A DNA stretch of 64,000 bases, taken from Planktothrix sp. PCC 11201 (lineage in GTDB: Bacteria; Cyanobacteriota; Cyanobacteriia; Cyanobacteriales; Microcoleaceae). Each line of letters opens with the position of its first letter. Position 1 is the stretch's first letter. Positions 1 to 8,881 of the stretch are shown here, one piece after another. The stretch spans positions 293,377 to 357,376 of the forward strand of contig NZ_LT797693.1 of the NCBI RefSeq assembly GCF_900009135.1, in the 5' to 3' direction. The notes under the pieces are model-generated. The model was not told where the DNA came from. It did no database searches and was given only the letters and a program-made list of their open reading frames with translations. The position numbers and the translations under genes are program-made.

Positions 1-3000
1 TTAACCAGCACCGACCCCGACACAGGTGATACCTTTACTTATAGTTTAGTCACGGGTACAGGTTCAACAGATAACACCGCCTTCGCTATTGTTGGCAACC
101 AACTCAACATCAACGCCTCCCCCAACTTTGAAGCCAAGTCCAGTTATGCTATCCGAGTACGGACTACCGATCAGGGGGGACTAACTTACGAAACCCCATT
201 GACGGTTACTGTTAATAACCTCAACGAAACTCCTACAGCCCTAGTCCTCAGCAGTACCAGCATTAACGAAAACGTCGCAGCTAATAGCGCAGTCGGTACC
301 TTCACCAGCACTGACCCCGACACCGGAAATACCTTTACTTATAGTTTAGTCACGGGTACAGGCTCAACAGATAACACCGCCTTCGCTATTGTTGGCAACC
401 AACTCAACATCGTTGCATCCCCCAACTTTGAAGCCAAGTCCAGTTATGCTATCCGAGTACGGACTACCGATCAGGGGGGACTAACTTACGAAACCCCATT
501 GACGGTTACTGTTAATAACCTCAACGAAACTCCTACAGCCTTAGCCCTCAGCAATAGCACCATTAACGAAAACGTCGCAGCTAATAGCACCGTCGGTACC
601 TTCACCAGCACTGACCCCGACACCGGAAATACCTTTACTTATAGTTTAGTCACGGGTACAGGCTCAACAGATAACACCGCCTTCGCTATTGTTGGCAACC
701 AACTCAACATCAACGCCTCCCCCAACTTTGAAGCCAAGTCCAGTTATGCTATCCGAGTACGGACTACCGATCAGGGGGGACTAACTTACGAAACCCCATT
801 GACGGTTACTGTTAATAACCTCAACGAAACTCCTACAGCCTTAGCCCTCAGCAATAGCACCATTAACGAAAACGTCGCAGCTAATAGCACCGTCGGTACC
901 TTCACCAGCACTGACCCCGACACCGGAAATACCTTTACTTATAGTTTAGTCACGGGTACAGGCTCAACAGATAACACCGCCTTCGCTATTGTTGGCAACC
1001 AACTCAACATCAACGCCTCCCCCAACTTTGAAGCCAAGTCCAGTTATGCTATCCGAGTACGGACTACCGATCAGGGGGGACTAACTTACGAAACCCCATT
1101 GACGGTTACTGTTAATAACCTCAACGAAACTCCTACAGCCTTAGCCCTCAGCAATAGCACCATTAACGAAAACGTCGCAGCTAATAGCACCGTCGGTACC
1201 TTCACCAGCACTGACCCCGACACCGGAAATACCTTTACTTATAGTTTAGTCACGGGTACAGGCTCAACAGATAACACCGCCTTCGCTATTGTTGGCAACC
1301 AACTCAACATCAACGCCTCCCCCAACTTTGAAGCCAAGTCCAGTTATGCTATCCGAGTACGGACTACCGATCAGGGGGGACTAACTTACGAAACCCCATT
1401 GACGGTTACTGTTAATAACCTCAACGAAACTCCTACAGCCTTAGCCCTCAGCAATAGCACCATTAACGAAAACGTCGCAGCTAATAGCACCGTCGGTACC
1501 TTCACCAGCACTGACCCCGACACCGGAAATACCTTTACTTATAGTTTAGTCACGGGTACAGGCTCAACAGATAACACCGCCTTCGCTATTGTTGGCAACC
1601 AACTCAACATCAACGCCTCCCCCAACTTTGAAGCCAAGTCCAGTTATGCTATCCGAGTACGGACTACCGATCAGGGGGGACTAACTTACGAAACCCCATT
1701 GACGGTTACTGTTAATAACCTCAACGAAACTCCTACAGCCTTAGCCCTCAGCAATAGCACCATTAACGAAAACGTCGCAGCTAATAGCACCGTCGGTACC
1801 TTCACCAGCACTGACCCCGACACCGGAAATACCTTTACTTATAGTTTAGTCACGGGTACAGGCTCAACAGATAACACCGCCTTCGCTATTGTTGGCAACC
1901 AACTCAACATCAACGCCTCCCCCAACTTTGAAGCCAAGTCCAGTTATGCTATCCGAGTACGGACTACCGATCAGGGGGGACTAACTTACGAAACCCCATT
2001 GACGGTTACTGTTAATAACCTCAACGAAACTCCTACAGCCTTAGCCCTCAGCAATAGCACCATTAACGAAAACGTCGCAGCTAATAGCACCGTCGGTACC
2101 TTCACCAGCACTGACCCCGACACCGGAAATACCTTTACTTATAGTTTAGTCACGGGTACAGGCTCAACAGATAACACCGCCTTCGCTATTGTTGGCAACC
2201 AACTCAACATCAACGCCTCCCCCAACTTTGAAGCCAAGTCCAGTTATGCTATCCGAGTACGGACTACCGATCAGGGGGGACTAACTTACGAAGCCCCATT
2301 GACGGTTACTGTTGCTAATGTTAATGAAACTCCTACAGCCCTAGCCCTCAGCAGTACCAGCATTAACGAAAACGTCGCTGCTAATAGCGCCGTCGGGACA
2401 TTAACCAGCACCGATCTGGATGTCGGTGATACCTTTACTTATAGTTTAGTCACGGGTACGGGAGATACTGATAACACCGCCTTTACCCTTGTGGGTGACC
2501 AACTGAAAATCAACGCTTCCCCTGACTTTGAAACTAAGTCCAGTTACAGTATCCGACTGAAAACCACTGATGCTGCGGGACTGACTTTCGAGAAGGCATT
2601 GACAGTTAATATTAATAATCTCGCCGACCAAACCCCTACTAATCTCACTCTCAGCAGTAACAACATTGATGAAAACGTGGCTGCTAATAGCATCGTTGGG
2701 ACATTAACCAGCACCGATCTGGATGTCGGTGATACCTTTACTTATAGTTTAGTCACGGGTACGGGAGATACTGATAACACCGCCTTTACCCTTGTGGGTG
2801 ACCAACTGAAAATCAACGCTTCCCCTGACTTTGAAACTAAGTCCAGTTACAGTATCCGACTGAAAACCACTGATGCTGCGGGACTGACTTTCGAGAAGGC
2901 ATTGACAGTTAATATTAATAACCTTAACGAAAAGTTAGTCTCCCTCACACCCAATAACGACATTTTCAATGGGACTGCTAGTGCCGACCAAATCGACGCT

Positions 3001-3474
3001 TTAGCAGGCAGCGATCGCATCTACGGTGAGGGCGGAAACGATACCATCGATGGTGGCGAGGGCAACGATATCCTCTACGGTGGTGATGATGATGATTTGC
3101 TGCACGGTGGCAATGGCAGTGATCGCCTTTATGGTGATGCAGGTAATGATCAACTTTATGGTGATGCGGGTAACGATATCCTCTATGGCGGCGACGGTGA
3201 CAATCTCCTTGATGGCGGAGCGGGTAGCGATCAAATTTATGGTAACACCGGGATTGATACTTTTGTTCTAGCTGCTGGAATGGGTCAGGATCTGATCAAC
3301 GGTTTTGAAGATGGCAAAGATAAAATCCGATTAGATGGTGGTTTGACTTTTGCCGATTTAAACATTACCACAAGTGGCACTTCTACCTTAATTAAAGTGT
3401 TAGCAAGTGGAGTAACTCTTGCTTCTTTAATTAACGTAAATTCAACCCTGATTGGGTCGGCTGATTTTATTTAA
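1..3474 (+). CDS. Large secreted cadherin-like repeat / RTX calcium-binding protein (5' end outside window)
   Basis: The frame is open from base 1, so the true start lies upstream; the first ATG at 199 is internal to a repeat. Seen here are ten tandem modules of about 100 residues with cadherin-like features (NENVAANS, TSTDPDTG, FEAKSSYAIRVRTTDQGGLTYE, linker NLNETPT). They are followed by about nine RTX-type nonapeptides of the GGxGxDxLx pattern (3000-3250) and a C-terminal region with TLIGSADFI at the end. RTX arrays bind calcium and fold outside the cell after type I secretion, and cadherin-like modules suggest a surface or adhesin role; both are inferences from the families. No signal peptide can be judged because the N-terminus is missing. 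Modules between about 421 and 2291 are nearly identical at DNA level, which is unusual. No transporter genes are adjacent in the window. Confidence 0.85.
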   Translation, partial: LTSTDPDTGDTFTYSLVTGTGSTDNTAFAIVGNQLNINASPNFEAKSSYAIRVRTTDQGGLTYETPLTVTVNNLNETPTALVLSSTSINENVAANSAVGTFTSTDPDTGNTFTYSLVTGTGSTDNTAFAIVGNQLNIVASPNFEAKSSYAIRVRTTDQGGLTYETPLTVTVNNLNETPTALALSNSTINENVAANSTVGTFTSTDPDTGNTFTYSLVTGTGSTDNTAFAIVGNQLNINASPNFEAKSSYAIRVRTTDQGGLTYETPLTVTVNNLNETPTALALSNSTINENVAANSTVGTFTSTDPDTGNTFTYSLVTGTGSTDNTAFAIVGNQLNINASPNFEAKSSYAIRVRTTDQGGLTYETPLTVTVNNLNETPTALALSNSTINENVAANSTVGTFTSTDPDTGNTFTYSLVTGTGSTDNTAFAIVGNQLNINASPNFEAKSSYAIRVRTTDQGGLTYETPLTVTVNNLNETPTALALSNSTINENVAANSTVGTFTSTDPDTGNTFTYSLVTGTGSTDNTAFAIVGNQLNINASPNFEAKSSYAIRVRTTDQGGLTYETPLTVTVNNLNETPTALALSNSTINENVAANSTVGTFTSTDPDTGNTFTYSLVTGTGSTDNTAFAIVGNQLNINASPNFEAKSSYAIRVRTTDQGGLTYETPLTVTVNNLNETPTALALSNSTINENVAANSTVGTFTSTDPDTGNTFTYSLVTGTGSTDNTAFAIVGNQLNINASPNFEAKSSYAIRVRTTDQGGLTYEAPLTVTVANVNETPTALALSSTSINENVAANSAVGTLTSTDLDVGDTFTYSLVTGTGDTDNTAFTLVGDQLKINASPDFETKSSYSIRLKTTDAAGLTFEKALTVNINNLADQTPTNLTLSSNNIDENVAANSIVGTLTSTDLDVGDTFTYSLVTGTGDTDNTAFTLVGDQLKINASPDFETKSSYSIRLKTTDAAGLTFEKALTVNINNLNEKLVSLTPNNDIFNGTASADQIDALAGSDRIYGEGGNDTIDGGEGNDILYGGDDDDLLHGGNGSDRLYGDAGNDQLYGDAGNDILYGGDGDNLLDGGAGSDQIYGNTGIDTFVLAAGMGQDLINGFEDGKDKIRLDGGLTFADLNITTSGTSTLIKVLASGVTLASLINVNSTLIGSADFI
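241..2340 (+). repeat. Tandem 300-bp coding repeats, nearly identical
   Basis: Seven consecutive units with an exact 300-bp period. Units starting at 541, 841, 1141, 1441 and 1741 are identical base for base as printed. The unit starting at 2041 diverges only after about 2291, and the unit at 241 differs at a few sites, for example GTTGCATCC instead of AACGCCTCC near 412. A second, different pair of about 303 bp follows at 2401 and 2704. Identity at synonymous positions points to recent amplification or gene conversion rather than protein-level constraint alone. Confidence 0.95.
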
Positions 3475-3785
3475 TGTAGACTAGAAAACCGAAAGTTCGT
3501 TGATTTCTTTATAGTCTTAGACCCCCCTAGCACCCTTGGAAAAGGGAGATTTAGGGGGATCTAATCTCAAGGTGTAATCGGGGTTTAAAAACTGTTAACT
3601 CATTTCTATAATTTCCAGCGAGTGAGGACACTCACACTACCACAAAATACTCTAATTAACAGTCCTCTAATTCCTAATTTATTTTAACTTTTAAGTCAGG
3701 ATGTTTTAATTGTAAAAAATTTGATATTAGAATTTGTTACTGTATTTACTATTATATCAACCCTCGATTTAATTGATTTATAATC
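3475..3785. other. Intergenic region with an inverted repeat
   Basis: No gene seen. Positions 3519-3562 form an inverted repeat (AGACCCCCCTA paired with TAGGGGGATCT) of a kind that recurs in this window near 55870. It lies just after the RTX gene stop and could act as a terminator. The rest is AT-rich and probably carries the promoter of the next gene. Confidence 0.6.
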
Positions 3786-6098
3786 ATGAACTTTCCCCGA
3801 ATAATTCTTAACTTTGATCCCCGTATTTCCACAACATACAACCGTACTATTTCCCTCGGTTTAACTATCTTTAGTATTGCAAGTGCAGCCCCAATTTTTG
3901 CACAGACCGAATCCAATTTACCCAACAATAACCCAGATCAAAATGCCTCAGAGATCAGGGTTCCCGAGTTTCCAGAAGCCCTCTCCTTGTCACAAACACT
4001 CCACTGGTCTCATTCTGCTATAGACCTGCAACCTTTATCACAAAATTTATCACAAAATTTAAGCACGGAACCCAACCCCAAAGAACTATTTTTAAATAAA
4101 AAGTCTAAAGGTTTAACTACCTCCCCCGACCCCAATTATATTATCCCACCGCGCATTGATCCTAAAGAAAAAATCAACCCAGGAACGACAACGTTACCGC
4201 TTAATGATATTCCCATTAGTCACTTAACAGAATGGCAATTGAGTGCTTTACAAGCCTTTGCTGAGACTACAAACAGCGATATTTTTTTTAATGGTACGCT
4301 CAAAATTCAGAATCGAGTTATTGAGAGTTTAACCCGCGATAATATTTATACCGTAGATCAAAAAGGAAGTTATTTTCAATTGCGAACTGTTCCCTTAGAA
4401 AGAACCATTACCACCACAACCATTGAGCCCCAAACCATGACGGGTTTAGAACTACAAATGAGTTTAACCGGGGCTTGTATTTTTTCGGGAACGACCCCTA
4501 ATCAACAATGTACTTATATGCCTGGTTTAGTAATTGATCGCAATAGTATTGATCCCAAATTTTTTGTCCCCACTCGCGTTTTTCAAACCTCGACCGTGGG
4601 GGAAGTTCTCAAATCAGAAACCTTAGCTTTTGTCGAGCGTCCCGGCTTTCAAGGAGGAACAAGTAGTCAACCCATTGGCGTAGATTTTTATTTTCCAAAT
4701 ACGGGTGCTTTCCCCGGAAATAGTCAATCTCAAGAAACAGATTTTCAGCGAAAAGAAGAAATTAATTATACCCTTGTTGGGACATTTTCCAGGGTGCGTC
4801 AAGTCATTAAAGCCAATGATACAGAAGCTGTTTTAGGGAGAACTATTCGAGGATTTACTCTATTTTTTGATGACGAAAATCGCTGGAATAATACGATAAT
4901 TCAAGCTGGGGCGCAATTGTTACCCGATGTCATTCCTGATTTAGAAGGCAGTGAAAAGCCGGCTAATCCTAATATTAATCTTAACTTATTTTTTGCTGCT
5001 AATAATACTCGTTTACCCAGTAGTAGTTTTACTATTTATTCCGCCGGACTTGGACGTGCCGAAAGTTTAACTTCTAATATTACTAATTTAAGCCAAATTC
5101 CCAGAGCAAATTATCATAGTCTTTGGTTCGGTCTTTCTCCCGTTATTAAACGCAACTTTGAAGATAGTCAATTTTTTTACCAGCCCACAGGCCCACAATT
5201 TACCCTTGCCAATGCGGGTGCAGAAGGTGGGGCAAATACGGATGTTCAGTTAATCTCTGCAGTGAATCAAGATACCTATTCAACGGCGAATCTACAAAAT
5301 TTTTATGCTCAAGTTTATTTAGGTTTTTTCCAACAAAATGTTAACTTAGTGACGGAAAATATCTATCGAGAAAAAATGGGTTATTATCCCCATTTAAGCT
5401 TTACAGGAGATTGGACAGGTAGCCAATATATTCTCCGATATTATACGGGTATTATTGCGTCAGAAGAAGTTAAACCTTATCTGGGTACTGATTATACCAG
5501 AAACACGGTTAACGGTTGGAATTTTCGGGGTGGTGCAATTGGTTATATTAATCCCGATCAGGATTATTATAGTCAAGTTTGGGGTGGTGTCGCCAAAATA
5601 ATTAGCTTTAGTAAAAGTGCTAATTTAACTTTATCATCGGGATTCAATTATGCTATCGATCGGGATACAACGATTGGTGATGTTGTTAGTATTTCACCCG
5701 CGAGTGAAGTTGCCGTTGCTGCGCGCTTAAATTGGGGAATTGTTTTTATTGGTTTAAGTAACTATTTTGGCGGTATTCTTCCTAATTCCTACGATAATCG
5801 CTTACTTGCTGAATGCAGTATCAGTCCGACCAAAACCCTGACTCTCTCTGGTTATATCGCACCCATTGATGAAACTTCTAATCGTTCTCTCTATGGTGCG
5901 GGTATCATTTGGCAATTCAAAAACCAGTATAACAGTCCCACTTTATCCTTTAATTGGCAAAATCAACAATATGATTATGGGAATGATGTTTTCGGGAATA
6001 AATTATTAGTTAATGATAATATTTTTACGGTGTTATTTCGAGTCGGTCATCCGGGTAACCCATTCCAGTCGGGGCGCGAAGCTCAGGGCAAGAATTAA
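3786..6098 (+). CDS. Exported barrel-like protein of unknown function
   Basis: A 770-residue protein with an N-terminal hydrophobic segment (LGLTIFSIASAAPIFAQ) that looks like a Sec signal peptide with cleavage after AQ near residue 40. The first 150 mature residues are Pro/Asn/Gln rich. The rest is dominated by alternating polar and aromatic or hydrophobic strands with many Tyr, Asn and Gly turns, such as YILRYYTGI and FRGGAIGYINPDQDYYSQVWGG, which suits an outer-membrane beta-barrel or other beta-rich secreted protein. I do not recognise a named family. It is 311 bp downstream of the RTX protein and in the same direction, but an inverted repeat separates them, so co-transcription is uncertain. 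A GC-rich hairpin follows the stop. Confidence 0.55.
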   Translation: MNFPRIILNFDPRISTTYNRTISLGLTIFSIASAAPIFAQTESNLPNNNPDQNASEIRVPEFPEALSLSQTLHWSHSAIDLQPLSQNLSQNLSTEPNPKELFLNKKSKGLTTSPDPNYIIPPRIDPKEKINPGTTTLPLNDIPISHLTEWQLSALQAFAETTNSDIFFNGTLKIQNRVIESLTRDNIYTVDQKGSYFQLRTVPLERTITTTTIEPQTMTGLELQMSLTGACIFSGTTPNQQCTYMPGLVIDRNSIDPKFFVPTRVFQTSTVGEVLKSETLAFVERPGFQGGTSSQPIGVDFYFPNTGAFPGNSQSQETDFQRKEEINYTLVGTFSRVRQVIKANDTEAVLGRTIRGFTLFFDDENRWNNTIIQAGAQLLPDVIPDLEGSEKPANPNINLNLFFAANNTRLPSSSFTIYSAGLGRAESLTSNITNLSQIPRANYHSLWFGLSPVIKRNFEDSQFFYQPTGPQFTLANAGAEGGANTDVQLISAVNQDTYSTANLQNFYAQVYLGFFQQNVNLVTENIYREKMGYYPHLSFTGDWTGSQYILRYYTGIIASEEVKPYLGTDYTRNTVNGWNFRGGAIGYINPDQDYYSQVWGGVAKIISFSKSANLTLSSGFNYAIDRDTTIGDVVSISPASEVAVAARLNWGIVFIGLSNYFGGILPNSYDNRLLAECSISPTKTLTLSGYIAPIDETSNRSLYGAGIIWQFKNQYNSPTLSFNWQNQQYDYGNDVFGNKLLVNDNIFTVLFRVGHPGNPFQSGREAQGKN

Positions 6099-6126
6099 TC
6101 AAGTTTAAGTCCCATTTAAACAATAA

Positions 6127-6160
6127 TCCCACGCCAAAAAAATCCGTATAGCGTGGGAAA
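6127..6160 (+). terminator. Hairpin after the barrel-like gene
   Basis: TCCCACGC at 6127-6134 pairs with GCGTGGGA at 6151-6158 around a 16-base A-rich loop, 29 bases after the stop of the upstream gene. There is no strong T run, so its strength as an intrinsic terminator is uncertain. It would also lie beyond the 3' end of the convergent HU gene. Confidence 0.5.
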
Positions 6161-6253
6161 AGTTATAAAAAATTGCAATAGCAAAAAAACGTTAAACCAA
6201 AACCGGAATAATCTGAGATTCTTCCGGGAAATAAGGACAACTCAACTGAGGGT

Positions 6254-6547
6254 TTAAGCCACTTCGTCAGCCACCCCTGAAACTAACTCTTTGAAGGCTT
6301 TACCCGCCGAAAATACCGGAACAGTGGTCGCCGGAATGGTCATGGGTGCACCCGTACTTGGGTTACGACCCTCACGGGCTTTACGTTCTCTGGCTTCAAA
6401 GGAACCAAAACCTACCAAAGTCACTTTTTCCCCATCCGCCACCGCTTCCATGATGGACTCACAAATGGCTGAAACAATTAAATCCGCTTGTTTTTTAGTC
6501 ACACCAGCTTTAATGGCCGTGGCTTGAACCAGTTGTTCTTTATTCAT
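6254..6547 (-). CDS. hup: HU family nucleoid protein (copy 1)
   Basis: A 97-residue HU/IHF-type protein covering the full family length. It begins MNKEQLVQATA, has the conserved core VTLVGFGSFEARERKAREGRNPSTG and the DNA-binding arm with the proline-containing tip (PATTVPVFSAGKAFKE). HU dimers bind and bend DNA in the nucleoid. The C-terminus is short and not acidic, unlike the second HU at 42157-42462 (acidic tail). The gene is alone on the minus strand, convergent with the exported-protein gene, and its upstream region is occupied by a degenerate IS605 right end and tnpB relic, so its promoter may lie in or next to transposon-derived sequence. Confidence 0.95.
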   Translation of the reverse strand: MNKEQLVQATAIKAGVTKKQADLIVSAICESIMEAVADGEKVTLVGFGSFEARERKAREGRNPSTGAPMTIPATTVPVFSAGKAFKELVSGVADEVA

Positions 6548-6587
6548 CTGATATGAACCTCATAAATTATGTGAGCAAGTCTGCAAA

Positions 6588-6640
6588 TAGTGAACTACTC
6601 ACCGCTAACCTGGAGTACCAGGCAGAGCGGAAGTTTCTGT
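6588..6640 (-). mobile_element. Right-end hairpin of a decayed IS605-type element
   Basis: CCGCT (6602-6606) pairs with AGCGG (6626-6630), enclosing CCTGG-AGTA-CCAGG (6609-6622), with TGAACTACTC just outside. A compact double stem downstream of the C-terminal remains of a tnpB on the minus strand is what an IS200/IS605 right end looks like. It ends about 40 bases upstream of the HU start codon. Confidence 0.6.
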
Positions 6641-6905
6641 ACTTACACCGCGAGTGCCTCAAGACAGACTTGCGTCCCCCTTTTGGTCTTACCTCCCCTC
6701 AACCAGCATCAAACGGCTGAACCATCCGTCTTTAACATTCTGATGCCTTCTGCTCTGATATTGATCGCTGCGTTTCCATCTCGGTCGTGATCGGTACCAC
6801 AATGGGGACAAGTCCATTCACGAACATCCAACGGCATCTCACTCACCTGGTTACAGGTAGAGCGGGGGACTTGCCGGCGGTGTAAGTTAAGGCTGATGGC
6901 AGTGC
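6641..6905 (-). pseudogene. tnpB C-terminal remnant (zinc ribbon and RuvC-III)
   Basis: Reading the minus strand from about 6905 gives a frame containing [20 protein letters not shown] and then [11 protein letters not shown]. This is the C-terminal Cys-x2-Cys zinc ribbon and the DRDxNAAxNI RuvC-III motif of IS605 OrfB/TnpB. The first Cys pair of the ribbon is degraded (RSTCNQV). The frame stops at TGA after KTDGSAV, while the typical tail (EVRPKGGRKSVLRH) continues in another frame, also past a stop. An in-frame TGA near 6923 blocks it upstream. It is therefore a dead fragment of a different tnpB lineage from the intact one at 10462. An open frame at 6905-7087 on the same strand may be further transposon-derived sequence, but I do not recognise it. 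Confidence 0.75.
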
Positions 6906-7194
6906 TAGCACAACCCCATCAGCAATTGGCAAGCCCAGAAAGCCTCAACCACCTTAACCCTAAGTAAAGTTGGTGTTTTTGGGTTCTCCGTCGGTAAAGC
7001 CCGAGTGGATGATGGGAAGTCATCCTGACAGAACACCAATTTACCGCTTTTGTAGAGATTAGCATTGATTTGAGGGAGTTTTGACACTCTTACGAATAGA
7101 ATTTGAGAGATTTAAAGCCCAAGTAGAAGGACGGGGCTTGATAGCCTATTTTTGGGCGACAATAGAATAGACCCTAGACTGGAAAAGATCAAAT
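6906..7194. other. Gap between tnpB relic and pentapeptide gene
   Basis: No gene that I can support. A 60-codon open frame on the minus strand (6905-7087) contains no recognisable motif and may be part of the transposon remnant. The last 100 bases are AT-rich and probably hold the promoter of the pentapeptide-repeat gene. Confidence 0.4.
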
Positions 7195-7761
7195 ATGACG
7201 GCTGAAGAACTTTTGATGGCTTATGCCTCTGGAAAGCGGGATTTTCGGGATACAGACCTATTTCGGGCTGATTTTAATAATGCTGACTTGAGTGGAGCCA
7301 GCCTATTTCGATGTCACCTGTTTCGGGCTAACTTATTTCGGGCTAACTTGATTGGGGTGAATTTATACAATGCCGATCTCGTTGGTGCTAACCTCTACTG
7401 TGCTAATTTAAGTGGGGCTAACCTGAGTGGGGCTAATTTGACGCGGGCGGATTTAACCGGGGCTAACCTGAGTGGAGCCGACTTAAGTGGGGCGGACTTG
7501 AGTGGAGCCACTTTATCCCTGGCAAATTTGAGTTATGCTGATCTGAGTCGAGCCACTTTATTAAAAGTCGATTTGGTGGAAGCGAATTTGAATCATGGGA
7601 ATCTCAAAGGAGCTAATTTGAAAGATGCTAATTTCACGGATTCAACGGTTCAGGACGCTAATTTTACGGGTGCAATTAATATAAGTTTAGATTTACTCAG
7701 TTACCTGCAACAGCAGGGGGCAATTCTATCGAAATCGGAGCTTTCGGTGACTCAGTGCTAG
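7195..7761 (+). CDS. Pentapeptide-repeat protein
   Basis: A 188-residue protein whose residues of about 20 to 155 are almost uninterrupted A(D/N)LxX pentapeptides, such as ADLSGANLSGANLTRADL. Such repeats form a right-handed quadrilateral beta-helix. The N-terminus begins MTAEELLMAYASGKRDF, a lead-in common among cyanobacterial members, and the C-terminus (ISLDLLSYLQQQGAIL) is a short helical cap. No signal peptide is seen, so it is probably cytoplasmic. Function cannot be assigned from repeats alone; some members mimic DNA or act as scaffolds. It is followed in the same direction by the FHA-cyclase after about 80 bp, so the two may be co-transcribed. Confidence 0.9.
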   Translation: MTAEELLMAYASGKRDFRDTDLFRADFNNADLSGASLFRCHLFRANLFRANLIGVNLYNADLVGANLYCANLSGANLSGANLTRADLTGANLSGADLSGADLSGATLSLANLSYADLSRATLLKVDLVEANLNHGNLKGANLKDANFTDSTVQDANFTGAINISLDLLSYLQQQGAILSKSELSVTQC

Positions 7762-7843
7762 ACCCTTGAACGTGCGGACTTGGCTTCCGCACCCAGCCCC
7801 TCAAAATCGTGGCAATATTCGGTGTGGCTTCTTAATCCCCCCA

Positions 7844-8833
7844 ATGCTCTCTATCGCGCGCTATACGACCTTGGAACCAACTCCCCACTTAGTCTTACAT
7901 ACCGAAGGTGGTAATCGCTATTTACCACTGATGGGTAAAAATTACTGGACATTGGGTCGCAGTGAGGACAATACTTTTGTCGTCAAAGACCGATGGATGT
8001 CTCGTAACCATGCCATGTTACAACGCATGGAAAATGGAGAGTTTTTTTTAATTGATTTAGGGAGTCGAAATGGTTCCTTTGTCAATGGTCGGCGGGTGAC
8101 AATTCCGGTTACCCTTCATAATGGAGATCATATTGTTTTCGGACAAATGGAATTAGAATTCTATTGTCCTGATGTCACCCAAGAAACTGACCCTTCCGAA
8201 CCTGAATCGGAAGATTTTACCGCTACATTAACGGTTCGCCGTTTGATATCAGTCATGGTGATGGATATTCGGGATTTTACCGTATTAACCCGACAATTAG
8301 ATGAACGGATTTTATCAGAAGTGATCGGTCGTTGGTTTCGTCACGCCGGACAAATTATTCGAGAAAATGGCAGTTGGGTAGATAAATATATTGGAGATGC
8401 GATTATGGCGGTTTGGTTTCATGGAACCCAAGGAGTCACTCCCCAAGAAATGTTAAAAATTGCTAACGCATTAAGTCAATTACATAAAATTACAATAGAA
8501 CTGAGTAATCATTATCCCTTGCCTTTCCCGTTGCGAGTCGGTGCTGGAATTAATACCGGATATGCCATGGTCGGTAATACTGGAAGCGGTGGTACTGCTG
8601 ATTATACAGCTTTGGGAGATACGGTAAATGCAGCCTTTCGTTTAGAATCTTCGACCAAAGAAATTGGTATGGATATTGCATTAGGAGAAACTACCTATAA
8701 ATATCTATCCCAGGCTTGTCCTCAACAAAATTTTCAACAATATACTGTTAATCTTAAAGGCTATGATACCCCTACAATTACCTATGGGGGAACTTTTGCC
8801 AATTTAGATGAGTTTTTGGAACCGAAATCATAA
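7844..8833 (+). CDS. FHA domain class III adenylate cyclase
   Basis: I place the start at the ATG at 7844 (MLSIARYTT); the frame extends to a TTG at 7766, but that extension has no family-like content. An N-terminal FHA domain covers about residues 30-110, with GRSEDN, SRNHA and GSRNGSFVNGR. Class III cyclase catalytic domain covers about 130-300: first metal Asp in VMDIRDFT, substrate Lys and second metal Asp in VDKYIGDAIMAVW, and the transition-state Asn/Arg in GDTVNAAFRLES. The Lys plus the Asp of ADYTALG are the pattern expected for ATP, giving cAMP. FHA domains bind phosphothreonine, so cAMP output is likely coupled to Ser/Thr kinase signalling. No transmembrane segment. cAMP signalling in cyanobacteria is linked to motility. 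Confidence 0.9.
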   Translation: MLSIARYTTLEPTPHLVLHTEGGNRYLPLMGKNYWTLGRSEDNTFVVKDRWMSRNHAMLQRMENGEFFLIDLGSRNGSFVNGRRVTIPVTLHNGDHIVFGQMELEFYCPDVTQETDPSEPESEDFTATLTVRRLISVMVMDIRDFTVLTRQLDERILSEVIGRWFRHAGQIIRENGSWVDKYIGDAIMAVWFHGTQGVTPQEMLKIANALSQLHKITIELSNHYPLPFPLRVGAGINTGYAMVGNTGSGGTADYTALGDTVNAAFRLESSTKEIGMDIALGETTYKYLSQACPQQNFQQYTVNLKGYDTPTITYGGTFANLDEFLEPKS

Positions 8834-8881
8834 TCTTGTAAAGTGTATAATATTAAATCAGAATATTTTACCTACTTGATC

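Noticed and set aside
241-2340. Regular 300-bp repeats considered as a CRISPR or other array
   Set aside because: The repeats are coding, contiguous, without unique spacers, and continue in frame with the RTX domain.
3001-3271. Open frames on both strands across the RTX nonapeptide region (Ile/Thr- and Met/Val-rich)
   Set aside because: They arise from the periodic GGxGxDxL codons in other frames and show no independent coding signal.
6590-6790. A 66-codon open frame on the plus strand upstream of the pentapeptide gene
   Set aside because: It is antisense to the tnpB remnant, whose zinc-ribbon motif is readable on the minus strand.
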